Below are positions 42,375-51,512 of a stretch of 64,000 bases of DNA, piece by piece. This DNA comes from an uncultured Acetatifactor sp. (GTDB lineage: Bacteria > Bacillota > Clostridia > Lachnospirales > Lachnospiraceae), in assembly GCA_910584375.1 (NCBI GenBank), contig CAJUAH010000009.1, positions 62,001 through 126,000 on the forward strand, written 5' to 3'. The notes below the pieces were generated by a model. That model saw nothing but the letters and a program-made list of their open reading frames with translations, was not told where the DNA came from and ran no database searches. Within the stretch, counting starts at the first letter, position 1. Each line of letters starts with the position of its first letter. Made by a program: the position numbers and the translations under genes.

Positions 42375-44956
42375 CTATTTTTTAGGCAAAATAACGCCGA
42401 AATATATTCCCTGATGCAGCGGCCAGTGCGGGACGCGGGTTCCATCAACAGGCCGCCGACGCTCCCCTGGTACACCAGAGCGCCGCCCTCCGCCCCGCCG
42501 CCCGTGCCCAGGTCAATTATGTGGTCCGCCTCCAACATCAGGTCGATATTGTGCTCGATCACCGCCAATGTGTGCCCCTTCTGTTTCAAATCCTTCATAA
42601 CCGCGACCAATTTTTCTGTATCCCTGGGGTGCAGGCCCGTGGTCGGTTCATCGAACACATACAGGTTCCTGCCCTTTTTACCCCGGGAAAGCTCCCTGAC
42701 CAGCCGGATCCTCTGGCATTCTCCTCCGGACAGTTGATGGAGCGGATGCCCGATGTCCAGATAGCCCAGTCCGATAGCGCTCATCGCCCGCAAAACCCTG
42801 TATACGCCGGGCACATCCCGAAACAGGGGCAGCGCGTCGTCACAGGTGGTATGCAGGATATCCGTGATGCTCCTGTCCCTGTATTTCACCTCCAGCACAT
42901 TTTTATTGAAACGTTTCCCTTTGCATACCGGACACTGCACTTCCATGGTCGGCATTAATACCATGTTTAACGCCACCGTTCCCTGGCCTTCGCAGCGTTC
43001 GCACCGCCCGCCCCTGACATTGAAGGAAAAATCTTTCTTATCCAGTCCCAACGCCTGGGCTTTCGGCTGTTTTTCAAATAGCTTTCGGATATCCGTGTAG
43101 ATATCCGTATAGGTCGCTATATTGGATCTTGCCCCCCTGCTGATCGGCTTTTGGGACATACAGATGACATTGTCAATCTCCTCGTACCCTTCGAGATTTT
43201 CGTCCCTGACGCCCTTCTTATAGTAGTTCTCCAGCGCCTCCACCAGTACGTCGAAAACCAGAGTGGACTTTCCGCTGCCGGAAACGCCTGTGATTACATT
43301 AATTTTATGTAAAGCAATATGGACGCTGATATCTTTCAGATTATGTTTCCGGGCGTTTTTTATTTTTATACAACTATTTAAGCAATTTTTTGTGCCGTCC
43401 CCCTGAGAAAGATCCGTATCTTTCATTGGATCTTTCATTGGATCGCAGTACTTTGGATCGTACTTTTTCAGCAGATAGTTTTTCATGATGGAATGCTCTG
43501 CCTTTAACAATGCGTCCACAGTCCCGGCAAACAGCAGTCGTCCCCCGTTCGTGCCCGCGTCCGGGCCGATTTCCACGATATAGTCCGCTTTTCTGATCAA
43601 GTCCACGTCATGCTCTATGAGGATGACGGTGTTGCCTCTCTTTTTTAACGCGGTTATGGCGTCCATGATCCTGTCGTTGTCGGCGGGATGCAGGCCTATG
43701 GTCGGCTCGTCAAAGATATAGATCATTTCCGTCAAATTGGAGCCCAGAATATTGGCCACACGCAGCCTCTGGTGTTCCCCGAACGAAAGCGAAACGACGG
43801 ATCTGGACAGCGACAGATAGCCAAGCCCCAACCCGATCAGTTCGTCCAGCTTTCCCTTGATCGTTTCCACCACTTCGCCCAAAAGTTTATACTCCATCCG
43901 GTTTTCACAATAGGCTTTGTAGCCTAATATCCAATTTCGTACTTCGCTGAGCGGATACAGCATCAGCTCATTTATGGATACCCCGTTGACCTTCACCGTC
44001 TCCAGATCCTTTGACAGCCTGCTGCCATTGCACGCCGGGCACTCCACCCGGGTCATAAAACGGCCGAAACGCTCTGTCCAGTCCTCATTATCCAACAGTC
44101 TCTCATATTTGCTCTCCATATCGTTTATAAATCCCATGAACAGATATTGCTTTTCCTTCGGTCTTGCCGTATGGGGATAATATTTCGTAAAACGCGGATC
44201 GTCGTTGCCGTAATAGAGAAACGCCTTTGCCTGGGGCGAAAGATTCCTTATCTTTTCCTTCGGATCAAATGTAAATCCGTAATAGCTGCCCGCCGCCAGG
44301 ACTATGGGGACGTAAACCTTGATCTCGTTTTTTCCCCAGCTTTTAAAAGCCCCGTCATAAACCGACAAGTCCTCGTCGACCGTAACGCTTTCGTTTACGC
44401 TGTAGATCTGGCCGATACCGTGACATTTCGGACATGCGCCGCCGGGGTTATTGTAGGAAAAATCGGACATTCGGAATTTTCTGACCTCCTGGCCGCAGAC
44501 AGGGCATCTATCCCTTAAGACCTCGGACGGATCGTTCACGTCGTCAGCCAGCTCAAAGCCGCTCTCATACTCTGCGAGCAGCGGAGGGATCGCAGTCCTG
44601 CAATGACCGCATTCGCGCACTCCCGCCTGGGCAAACAACAGCCTGATCACCCGGAGAAGGTCTGTCGCCGTCCCCACAGTGGACCTTGGATTCCGATTGG
44701 TGATATGCTGGTCTATATAGACCACCGGGGACAGGCCCTCGATGCTGTCTACCAGGGGTTTTTTCACCTGATTCGGGCCGCCCATGGTATCGAAAAGCTG
44801 CCGCATGCTCTCCTTCTGCAATACGTCTATGATCAGGGAGGACTTCCCCGACCCCGAAACCCCAACCACTGCGGTGATCTTATTTCTGGGGATCTCCAGA
44901 CTGATATTTTTCAGATTGTTTTCTTTTGCGCCCTTAATGGATATAACTTTACACAT
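42371..44956 (-). CDS. UvrA-like ABC ATPase (short, drug-resistance type)
   Basis: 861 residues, shorter than housekeeping UvrA (about 940). Two ATPase halves: Walker A G-V-S-G-S-G-K-S-S near 35 and G-V-S-G-S-G-K-S-T near 555. The first signature is changed to L-S-F-G-E-H-Q-R; the second is normal L-S-G-G-E-C-Q-R. Zinc-binding Cys pairs (C-G-H-C, C-P-V-C, C-E-R-C, C-P-V-C) are kept. Start overlaps the upstream exporter stop (TAATG). Class II UvrA proteins such as DrrC protect against DNA-binding drugs; placement after two exporters and a MerR gene supports that role. Confidence 0.85.
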   Translation of the reverse strand: MCKVISIKGAKENNLKNISLEIPRNKITAVVGVSGSGKSSLIIDVLQKESMRQLFDTMGGPNQVKKPLVDSIEGLSPVVYIDQHITNRNPRSTVGTATDLLRVIRLLFAQAGVRECGHCRTAIPPLLAEYESGFELADDVNDPSEVLRDRCPVCGQEVRKFRMSDFSYNNPGGACPKCHGIGQIYSVNESVTVDEDLSVYDGAFKSWGKNEIKVYVPIVLAAGSYYGFTFDPKEKIRNLSPQAKAFLYYGNDDPRFTKYYPHTARPKEKQYLFMGFINDMESKYERLLDNEDWTERFGRFMTRVECPACNGSRLSKDLETVKVNGVSINELMLYPLSEVRNWILGYKAYCENRMEYKLLGEVVETIKGKLDELIGLGLGYLSLSRSVVSLSFGEHQRLRVANILGSNLTEMIYIFDEPTIGLHPADNDRIMDAITALKKRGNTVILIEHDVDLIRKADYIVEIGPDAGTNGGRLLFAGTVDALLKAEHSIMKNYLLKKYDPKYCDPMKDPMKDTDLSQGDGTKNCLNSCIKIKNARKHNLKDISVHIALHKINVITGVSGSGKSTLVFDVLVEALENYYKKGVRDENLEGYEEIDNVICMSQKPISRGARSNIATYTDIYTDIRKLFEKQPKAQALGLDKKDFSFNVRGGRCERCEGQGTVALNMVLMPTMEVQCPVCKGKRFNKNVLEVKYRDRSITDILHTTCDDALPLFRDVPGVYRVLRAMSAIGLGYLDIGHPLHQLSGGECQRIRLVRELSRGKKGRNLYVFDEPTTGLHPRDTEKLVAVMKDLKQKGHTLAVIEHNIDLMLEADHIIDLGTGGGAEGGALVYQGSVGGLLMEPASRTGRCIREYISALFCLKNS

Positions 44957-46779
44957 TATCTATATCTCCCCGCCTGCGTCTCAAACATTTTTGCGTATAA
45001 TCCGTTGTTCTCCATCAGCTCGCTGTGGGAACCTTCCTCCGCCACCCTGCCGTCCTGGATCAGAATGATCCGATCCGCCATTTTCGTGGTGGACAGCCGG
45101 TGGGAGATGATGACCACCGTCCTCTGCGGCAGCATATGGAACACGAGTTCATTGAATTCGCTTTCCGCCCTGGGATCCAGCGCGCTGGACGGCTCGTCCA
45201 GAACCGCCAGTGTTTTACCGCCAAACAACACCCTTGCCAACGCCAGTTTCTGTCTCTGTCCCCCTGAAAATACGACGCCGTCGCCGTTAAATTCTCTTGA
45301 ATAGTCGCTGTCTCCCCGATCGGGCAGACGCGCTGCCGTATCGTCCAGACCGACCATACCAAGCGCCTGATCCAGAGCGGCGCCATCCGCTTTTTTGTCC
45401 ACAATATCCATTTTGACATTTTCATACAGTGTCAGCGCGAACAGTTGAAAGTTCTGAACCAATATGCTGCATATGCTCTTGCGGTAATATTCCACGTCAT
45501 AATCCCGGATATCCGTTCCGTTCACCAGGATCTTACCCCTGTCAGGATCGTACAGCCTCAGCAGCAGCTTGACCATTGTGCTTTTTCCGGCCCCGTTGCT
45601 GCCCACGATCGCCACTTTTTCGTTTGCCCTGATCTTCAGATTCAATCCGTCCAAAATTCTGTGTTTTCCGTCATAGGAGAAAGACACATCCACAAACTCG
45701 ACCGTGATCGGCGAACCGGCATTGCTTTTCAGGCCCCTGCCCGATACGATACCGTTTTCCATTTCCATGAAACGGATGAATTTTTCGATGTATATACTGT
45801 TATTGTGTAACTCCTTTACAGAATCTACAAAATGATTCATATTTCCCTTTATGGCGCCGTAAGCGTTCCACAGAGCGGTCATCACATCGAAAGTATATGC
45901 GCATTTCACAAGCACCATATAGGCGAGATAAAATAATGTCAGAAAATCCCCGAGAATTTTCTTCATCAGATTATCACCGGAGCGGACGATCGCCTTTTTT
46001 GTCCCGTAAGCGGCATGCACATCCATGAGTTTTTTTGAGGAGGAAGTCAGTTTATCCAGCAAAACGCCGCCAATATTTGTCATCTGCATGTCTTTCGCAT
46101 TTTGTTTCAGGAAAAATATGCGGTTCACATAGTCGATCTCTTTTATGCAGGGCACGGTTTTGTCATAAACCTCACCGTTCAGCTTATTGATCCTGATCTG
46201 ATGCAAAAAGGAGAGAATGTTGATCCCCACCGCCAGGACAAAAACAACGAAATCCAACGTGCTGACGATATAAAACAGCGAGAGCAATACCAGCAGATTT
46301 TCCACCAGATTGACAAAATTCCTGTACGTGTTCCAGGCTCTCGGGGCGGACTCACTGTTGGCGGCGACCAGATCGCTGTAAAACTTCTGGTCGTCATAGC
46401 AGGCAAGATCGATGGAAACGGACTTTTCAAACAGCATTTTCGCAAAAATGTGATTGACTCTGATCTCCGCGCTCTTCTGCAAGCTGTTGTTAAACAGTCC
46501 CTCAATGACGGTATTGAACGCCAGCGCCAGCCCATAATAGATACAGGTCACAGCGATCAACCGCGTCAAAATTTCCGGTGTTTCCTGGGGGTGAGCAATG
46601 GAAAACTCCACCGCCCTGACAATATACTGTATGAACAGAACGTTTCCCACGGTGTTAAACAATATGCCCCTGGCCGCGATCGTCAACCCGTAACCGATGG
46701 CATATAGAGGCGCTGCCCGGAAAAATATTTTCAGCATATACAGATTGTTATGTATTATTTTTTTCACACTGTCCTCCAT
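44956..46779 (-). CDS. ABC exporter subunit 1 (membrane-ATPase fusion)
   Basis: 607 residues: six membrane helices in about 20-320 and an ATPase with Walker A G-S-N-G-A-G-K-S-T, signature F-S-G-G-Q-R-Q-K, Walker B L-A-V-L-D-E-P-S-S-A-L-D. Its start overlaps the end of subunit 2 by 16 bases and its end overlaps the UvrA-like gene, so the three are co-translated. Probably forms a heterodimer with subunit 2. No peptidase C39 domain, so it is not a bacteriocin-processing exporter. Confidence 0.88.
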   Translation of the reverse strand: MEDSVKKIIHNNLYMLKIFFRAAPLYAIGYGLTIAARGILFNTVGNVLFIQYIVRAVEFSIAHPQETPEILTRLIAVTCIYYGLALAFNTVIEGLFNNSLQKSAEIRVNHIFAKMLFEKSVSIDLACYDDQKFYSDLVAANSESAPRAWNTYRNFVNLVENLLVLLSLFYIVSTLDFVVFVLAVGINILSFLHQIRINKLNGEVYDKTVPCIKEIDYVNRIFFLKQNAKDMQMTNIGGVLLDKLTSSSKKLMDVHAAYGTKKAIVRSGDNLMKKILGDFLTLFYLAYMVLVKCAYTFDVMTALWNAYGAIKGNMNHFVDSVKELHNNSIYIEKFIRFMEMENGIVSGRGLKSNAGSPITVEFVDVSFSYDGKHRILDGLNLKIRANEKVAIVGSNGAGKSTMVKLLLRLYDPDRGKILVNGTDIRDYDVEYYRKSICSILVQNFQLFALTLYENVKMDIVDKKADGAALDQALGMVGLDDTAARLPDRGDSDYSREFNGDGVVFSGGQRQKLALARVLFGGKTLAVLDEPSSALDPRAESEFNELVFHMLPQRTVVIISHRLSTTKMADRIILIQDGRVAEEGSHSELMENNGLYAKMFETQAGRYR

Positions 46780-48569
46780 GATTCTGTATCATCCCTGTAG
46801 TATTTCGCCTGTAAGTTGAACATATCCGCATATTTCCCGCCCAGAAGGAGCAACTCGTCATGCGTACCCTGCTCGGCGATCCGCCCCTTCTCCATAAAAT
46901 AGATTCTGTCGGCGATCTTAGTCGCCGAAAATCTATGGGAGATATAGATAACCGTCTTGTCCGCCAGATATCTGTTGATCGTCTCAAAAAACTCTTCTTC
47001 CGCAATGGGATCCAGCGCGCTGGTAGGCTCGTCCAGAATATAGATCTGTTTTGACGGATCGATAAAGATTCTGGCCAGAGCCAGACACTGGCGCTGGCCC
47101 ATGGAAAGCACCTCGCCCGACTCGGACAATTCATGGGTCAACTGTGTGTTGAATCCGTCTTCACAGCGGTTTATCTTTTCTTTCAAATGAAGAGAATCCA
47201 TGACCTTTTGCATCTCTTCCTCCTGGTAAACCTTCGTGTCCATCGCGATGTTTTGGCCCACGGTGGCCGCGTACACATGGATGTCCTGAAAAACGATCCC
47301 GTATTTGCCGCGATAGTTCTTTACATTGTAGTCACGGATATTCCTGCCGTTATAAGTGACGCTGCCCCGATCCGGATCGTACAGGCGCAGGATCAGGTTA
47401 ATCAGCGTGGATTTCCCGGCTCCGTTGTACCCAACCAGCGCAATCTTTTGCCTGGGCTGGATCTCCATACAGATATCGTGCAGGGTATAGCGATCCTTTT
47501 CACTGTATTTGAAGTATAGATGGTCTATCTTCATACCGCGGAAAATCGCCTCCACCGGTTCCTCCCTGCGTGATACGATCTTCGGTTCATACCGGTAAAA
47601 CTCATGGAATTTGTTTAAATAGATATTATCATTCAGAATACCTGTAAAACCTTCGATCACCGAAGACGCCCTCCAGGTAAACTGCGCGATCGCCCCCATG
47701 AGGGGCAGGAACACCGCGACCGTCACAGTCCTGTCCACCAGGAGCCGGTGGAGCGAGAGGAGCGTTGTCAAACAGGATACGACTCCAAATCCGAAAAATA
47801 CCTGTACGCTGTCCAGCACCGTTATTTTTCTGTAATACTTTTTCAGGAGGGCCGTCAGTCCTCCGAACGCGCCGTCCAGCATTTTGTGCAGAACATTTTT
47901 CACATTTGTGGTTCTCAGCTCCTGGGCGCATTCCGCCTGGATGGAGATTCTTTTCACATAGTCGTATTTTCGTTGATACTTCAGACTCTCCTTCGTATGA
48001 TTGTATCGCTGCTTATTGACAACCGGTTCAAAGAACAGTCCTGTCAGCACGGAGATAAGGCAGATCGTCACGATGGCAGGATCGATCTGCGCAAAATATC
48101 CGATCAGCACGATAACGCAGCAGGAATGGGAAATGAACTGGGCTATATTGTTCAGAATACTGTTCACCCTATTGTACAGATCATTTAGAGCGAAGGTAAC
48201 ATTGTCATAGTACTCCGGGGTATCGAAACATTCCACGTCAACTGTCAATATTTTCTGATATATCATATTTTTTAAAAACAGGGAAAGCCTGACATCGTTT
48301 TGGGGTATATAAGCCTGGGTGTAACAGGAATGAAGTATTTCAAACACAATGTTTATCAAGATAAAAACGATCAGTACTTTACCGATCTCGGCGATGCTTT
48401 TCCCCTTCTCCACCGCGTCCATAAAATACGCGAAAAAAAGCACATTGTACAATATGGAAAACAGATCGTTTACCGTCGTAAAAAATATATGCAGCCAGAC
48501 CCTGGACGGGGACGCCTTGCATACGGTCTTCAGCATAAATCTGTAATTATGGAAAATACTATTCTTCAT
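46764..48569 (-). CDS. ABC exporter subunit 2 (membrane-ATPase fusion, degenerate signature)
   Basis: 601 residues from the ATG at 48569 (AAGGGAGC upstream). Six membrane helices then an ATPase with Walker A G-Y-N-G-A-G-K-S-T, signature changed to L-S-M-G-Q-R-Q-C, Walker B I-Y-I-L-D-E-P-T-S-A-L-D. One normal and one altered signature are typical of asymmetric heterodimeric exporters. First structural gene of the operon. Confidence 0.88.
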   Translation of the reverse strand: MKNSIFHNYRFMLKTVCKASPSRVWLHIFFTTVNDLFSILYNVLFFAYFMDAVEKGKSIAEIGKVLIVFILINIVFEILHSCYTQAYIPQNDVRLSLFLKNMIYQKILTVDVECFDTPEYYDNVTFALNDLYNRVNSILNNIAQFISHSCCVIVLIGYFAQIDPAIVTICLISVLTGLFFEPVVNKQRYNHTKESLKYQRKYDYVKRISIQAECAQELRTTNVKNVLHKMLDGAFGGLTALLKKYYRKITVLDSVQVFFGFGVVSCLTTLLSLHRLLVDRTVTVAVFLPLMGAIAQFTWRASSVIEGFTGILNDNIYLNKFHEFYRYEPKIVSRREEPVEAIFRGMKIDHLYFKYSEKDRYTLHDICMEIQPRQKIALVGYNGAGKSTLINLILRLYDPDRGSVTYNGRNIRDYNVKNYRGKYGIVFQDIHVYAATVGQNIAMDTKVYQEEEMQKVMDSLHLKEKINRCEDGFNTQLTHELSESGEVLSMGQRQCLALARIFIDPSKQIYILDEPTSALDPIAEEEFFETINRYLADKTVIYISHRFSATKIADRIYFMEKGRIAEQGTHDELLLLGGKYADMFNLQAKYYRDDTESWRTV

Positions 48570-48850
48570 AAATGCTCCCTTGGCCGTGTATTCCTGCTCT
48601 GCCCAAACAATCGCCTTCTGGCACAACAAGCGCAGTGGAACCTGTCCCATTCCCCAAAAGTCCCACACATTCCATCACACATATTCCAGTACAGTCCCCC
48701 AGGAACTGCTGTTTTACCAAGCATAACATATGAAAAAAAAGTGGTGTACAGATAGAAGGTTAGAAGATTTTATACCAGGGACGCCCCCTGGCCTAAAATA
48801 AAGATTTACCATAGAATTATAGGTGTAAATGCCAGATTTTCCCCTGGCCT
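48570..48850 (-). promoter_or_regulatory. Intergenic control region between MerR gene and exporter operon
   Basis: 281 bases without a gene. It holds CCAGGG/CCCTGG (48775-48791), which forms a six-pair hairpin, and a 27-base dyad with six-base arms ATTTAC/GTAAAT (48804-48830). MerR regulators bind dyads between widely spaced promoter boxes, so the second is a candidate operator; the promoter boxes themselves are unclear. Confidence 0.4.
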
Positions 48851-49600
48851 TCATATATTCGGACTGTCTGCCGCCAATGCGCGCAGTTGCAGCGTTTTGT
48901 CCCGCAGCTCACGAAGCGCCTCCAGATACCGGTCCGAGCGGTAGCGAAGTTCTTCGCTTTCTTTAGGATCCAGCAGCAGGAACCGGGCCTCCCCCGCCCG
49001 GCCGTTTATATATTCCTGCATAAAGCTCCTGATGGCCATCATACTGTAGCCAGTGTCCAAAAGCAGACGGATCACATACATGCGGTTTATAAGCGCCTGT
49101 CCGTAATACCGCTTTTGATATGGCTCAAACACTCCCAACAGACCGTTGCGCTCCCAGTTGCGGATCGCCTCCGGCGTTACACCCACCGCGGCGGCCGCCT
49201 CCTTCTTGGTATAACGGCGCTCTTCTGCCGCCTTCTGCCCCATCCGCTCCATGCAGATTGCTATGGCCTTTTCGGTTCTGTCTATGTCCTCCTCCACGGC
49301 CCTTCGGTAGTTTTCTACCGCCTCCCCATAGGCCGCCATATCCCAGCGCGCCGCCGCGTCCAGGACTTTCATGCTCTCCCCGCGCAGCCTGCGGTTCACA
49401 AATCCGCCGAACACCAGCTTGCAGACGCACACCTGAAAAATGTGCCGTTCATCGTAGACCCGATAGTTATTGGCGCTCCTGCCCACCGGCCCCACAAACC
49501 CGCACTTCTCATAGAACCGGATGGTTCCCGCCTTCACTCCCGTGATCCGGGCGATCTCGCCGATCCGATAGACCGTGCCTGTTTTTCCGCCTTTATCCAC
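48851..49600 (-). CDS. MerR-family regulator with two HTH domains
   Basis: 249 residues from a GTG at 49600 (AAGGAG eight bases upstream). Residues about 11-80 are one MerR domain (Y-R-I-G-E-I-A-R-I-T-G-V-K-A-G-T-I-R-F-Y-E); residues about 129-200 are a second (Y-T-K-K-E-A-A-A-A-V-G-V-T-P-E-A-I-R-N-W-E). The region between and the C-terminus are helical. Two DNA-binding domains in one chain are unusual. It is encoded just upstream of the exporter/UvrA-like operon and is its likely drug-responsive activator. Confidence 0.85.
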   Translation of the reverse strand: MDKGGKTGTVYRIGEIARITGVKAGTIRFYEKCGFVGPVGRSANNYRVYDERHIFQVCVCKLVFGGFVNRRLRGESMKVLDAAARWDMAAYGEAVENYRRAVEEDIDRTEKAIAICMERMGQKAAEERRYTKKEAAAAVGVTPEAIRNWERNGLLGVFEPYQKRYYGQALINRMYVIRLLLDTGYSMMAIRSFMQEYINGRAGEARFLLLDPKESEELRYRSDRYLEALRELRDKTLQLRALAADSPNI

Positions 49601-49642
49601 CTTGATTACTCCTTCAAATCAAATACCCAACGGGTTTTACTG

Positions 49643-51367
49643 CTATGGTTCTGGAGTACCGATCAGCACATCTTTCCCGCAAAAAGCAAAACCATACTTT
49701 CGTATTCGCTGCGCAGGAATTCCCTTTGCCACCAGGGACGCCTGATAACCTTTTTCCTCAATCTGCCGCAGGGCTTCGGATACGGTGTCCGGCAAACCCT
49801 TTTCTTTTGCTCCCTGCACCTTAAACTCCAGGATAATGGCATCGTCCTTTGCCGTATCCTTGGGCTCCAGCATTACATCATACCTTCCAAAACCGCTTTC
49901 ACGGTTAGATGTGACGATATAACGATCTGTCAGTTTTACCATCAGCCCCAATACAAATCCGTGGTAAAATCGTTCCGGGGCATTGCTCCCGCCCCGCAGC
50001 TCTTCTCCTTTTACACCACTGCCCGTATCAAAGTAGCTAAACATCTGCTGTGTCACCCGGTTCATGTACAGATTCATTGCCTCCACATCGCCCAACAGCA
50101 ACGCCTTGATGAAGTCGCTGTAACCGGATGAAGAGATATCAAACCAGTTTCGGACCATATTTCGGAACATGACCCGCACTTCAAAGTTAGTCAGTTCCAG
50201 TTCATAGTCTTCCCGCCAGTCCCCATCCTCCGTGGAATATGCCCCGTAGCTTTTCACTTTCAGATACCCACTGGCAAGCAGAAGGCTCCATATAGCGCTG
50301 TCCGTCACAGAAAGCTGGTCATACACGATCTGCTCATCTATTCCTACAGTGATACTCTCTCCCTGAAGCAGACACTCAAATGTCTTCTTCACCTCCGGGG
50401 GACTTTCACGGAGCAGCTTGCTGACGAGCTTATTGGAACTGGTATTCGACCAATAGGCGCCCGCCTTTTTCTTATCCAAAAAATTTATGATAGACCAGGG
50501 ATTATAAATATCTTTTCTGTTGCCAAACGCAAAACCGTCGTACCAGTCCCTGACCTGCTGTTTTTGATCTGACAGGCCGTATTCCTCCAGCGCGGCAAAC
50601 ACTTCTTCCTCCGTAAAGCCGAAAGAATCCGCATACTTTTCCGACGTTGTCGTCACCACTTCCATGTTATTCAAATCGGAAAACATAGACTCTCTGCTTA
50701 CCCTTGTAATTCCTGTCATGACGGCGCGTTCCATGTAGGGATTAGTCTTGAATGTCGCGTTAAATAATCCCCTGGTAAACGCCGCCAGCTCGTCCCAGTA
50801 TCCCCCGACATACGCCTCCTGCATAGGTGTATCATACTCGTCCAGCAGGATAATCACCTTCTTGCCATAGTACCGCATCAGATAATTTGACAAAGCGTTC
50901 AGGGAATCCATGGCAATATAATCCGCCATATCATCCGATATTTTTTGGAACGCCTCTTTTTCACTGTCATTCAGCACTCCACCATCAATGAGAAAATCAA
51001 ATTGGTTATATAGATTCTTTATGATCTGACATATCCTTTTTCGGACATCCGAATAGGAAGTCTCTTTTACCTTTGCAAAACTAAGGGCGATTACCGGGTA
51101 TGTCCCCTGTAGCTGGCGGTATTCTTCCCTCTGCCAGATGGAAAGCCCCTCAAACAGATCGCTGCGGTCGGCATAACCCACGGAAAAGAACTGCTCCAAC
51201 ATGCTCATATTCAGTGTCTTTCCAAAACGCCTCGGGCGGGTGATCAGAGTCACATCATCTCCCTCTTCCCACCACTGCCTGATAAAGTCTGTTTTGTCAA
51301 TATAAAAATTATTATTGATCCGGATCTTTTCAAAATCCTGACGCCCTATACTTATTGTCCTCGCCAT
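49643..51367 (-). CDS. AAA-ATPase-like / PD-(D/E)XK nuclease-fold protein (PF09820-PF08011)
   Basis: 574 residues from the ATG at 51367 (AAAGAGGTGG upstream). P-loop R-P-R-R-F-G-K-T at 44-51, Walker B K-V-I-I-L-L-D-E-Y-D near 165, and T-G-I-T-R-V-S near 225 define the AAA_like family. The C-terminal R-Y-D-V-M-L-E-P and I-I-L-E-F-K-V form the PD-(D/E)XK site. This family is abundant and multicopy in gut Bacteroidia and Clostridia; its role is unsettled (defence or mobile-element-associated is proposed). Confidence 0.85.
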   Translation of the reverse strand: MARTISIGRQDFEKIRINNNFYIDKTDFIRQWWEEGDDVTLITRPRRFGKTLNMSMLEQFFSVGYADRSDLFEGLSIWQREEYRQLQGTYPVIALSFAKVKETSYSDVRKRICQIIKNLYNQFDFLIDGGVLNDSEKEAFQKISDDMADYIAMDSLNALSNYLMRYYGKKVIILLDEYDTPMQEAYVGGYWDELAAFTRGLFNATFKTNPYMERAVMTGITRVSRESMFSDLNNMEVVTTTSEKYADSFGFTEEEVFAALEEYGLSDQKQQVRDWYDGFAFGNRKDIYNPWSIINFLDKKKAGAYWSNTSSNKLVSKLLRESPPEVKKTFECLLQGESITVGIDEQIVYDQLSVTDSAIWSLLLASGYLKVKSYGAYSTEDGDWREDYELELTNFEVRVMFRNMVRNWFDISSSGYSDFIKALLLGDVEAMNLYMNRVTQQMFSYFDTGSGVKGEELRGGSNAPERFYHGFVLGLMVKLTDRYIVTSNRESGFGRYDVMLEPKDTAKDDAIILEFKVQGAKEKGLPDTVSEALRQIEEKGYQASLVAKGIPAQRIRKYGFAFCGKDVLIGTPEP

Positions 51368-51512
51368 GATCCACCTCTTTCCGACACTCTCCGGCACCTG
51401 TCTTTCCCCATAGTTATAATATATAGTTTTTCCACTCTTAAAGCAATAGGAAAAGCAGGAAAACAATAGGTTTTATGTTTTCCTGCCGCCTCTACTGTAA
51501 CAATATTTTTCC

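Noticed and set aside
42157..42414. Plus-strand 85-codon ORF opposite the leader region
   Set aside because: It starts inside the terminator stem, lacks a ribosome-binding site and is antisense to well-defined signals.
48804..48830. Firm MerR operator
   Set aside because: The dyad arms are only six bases and promoter boxes with the typical long spacer could not be placed, so it is kept only as a weak candidate.
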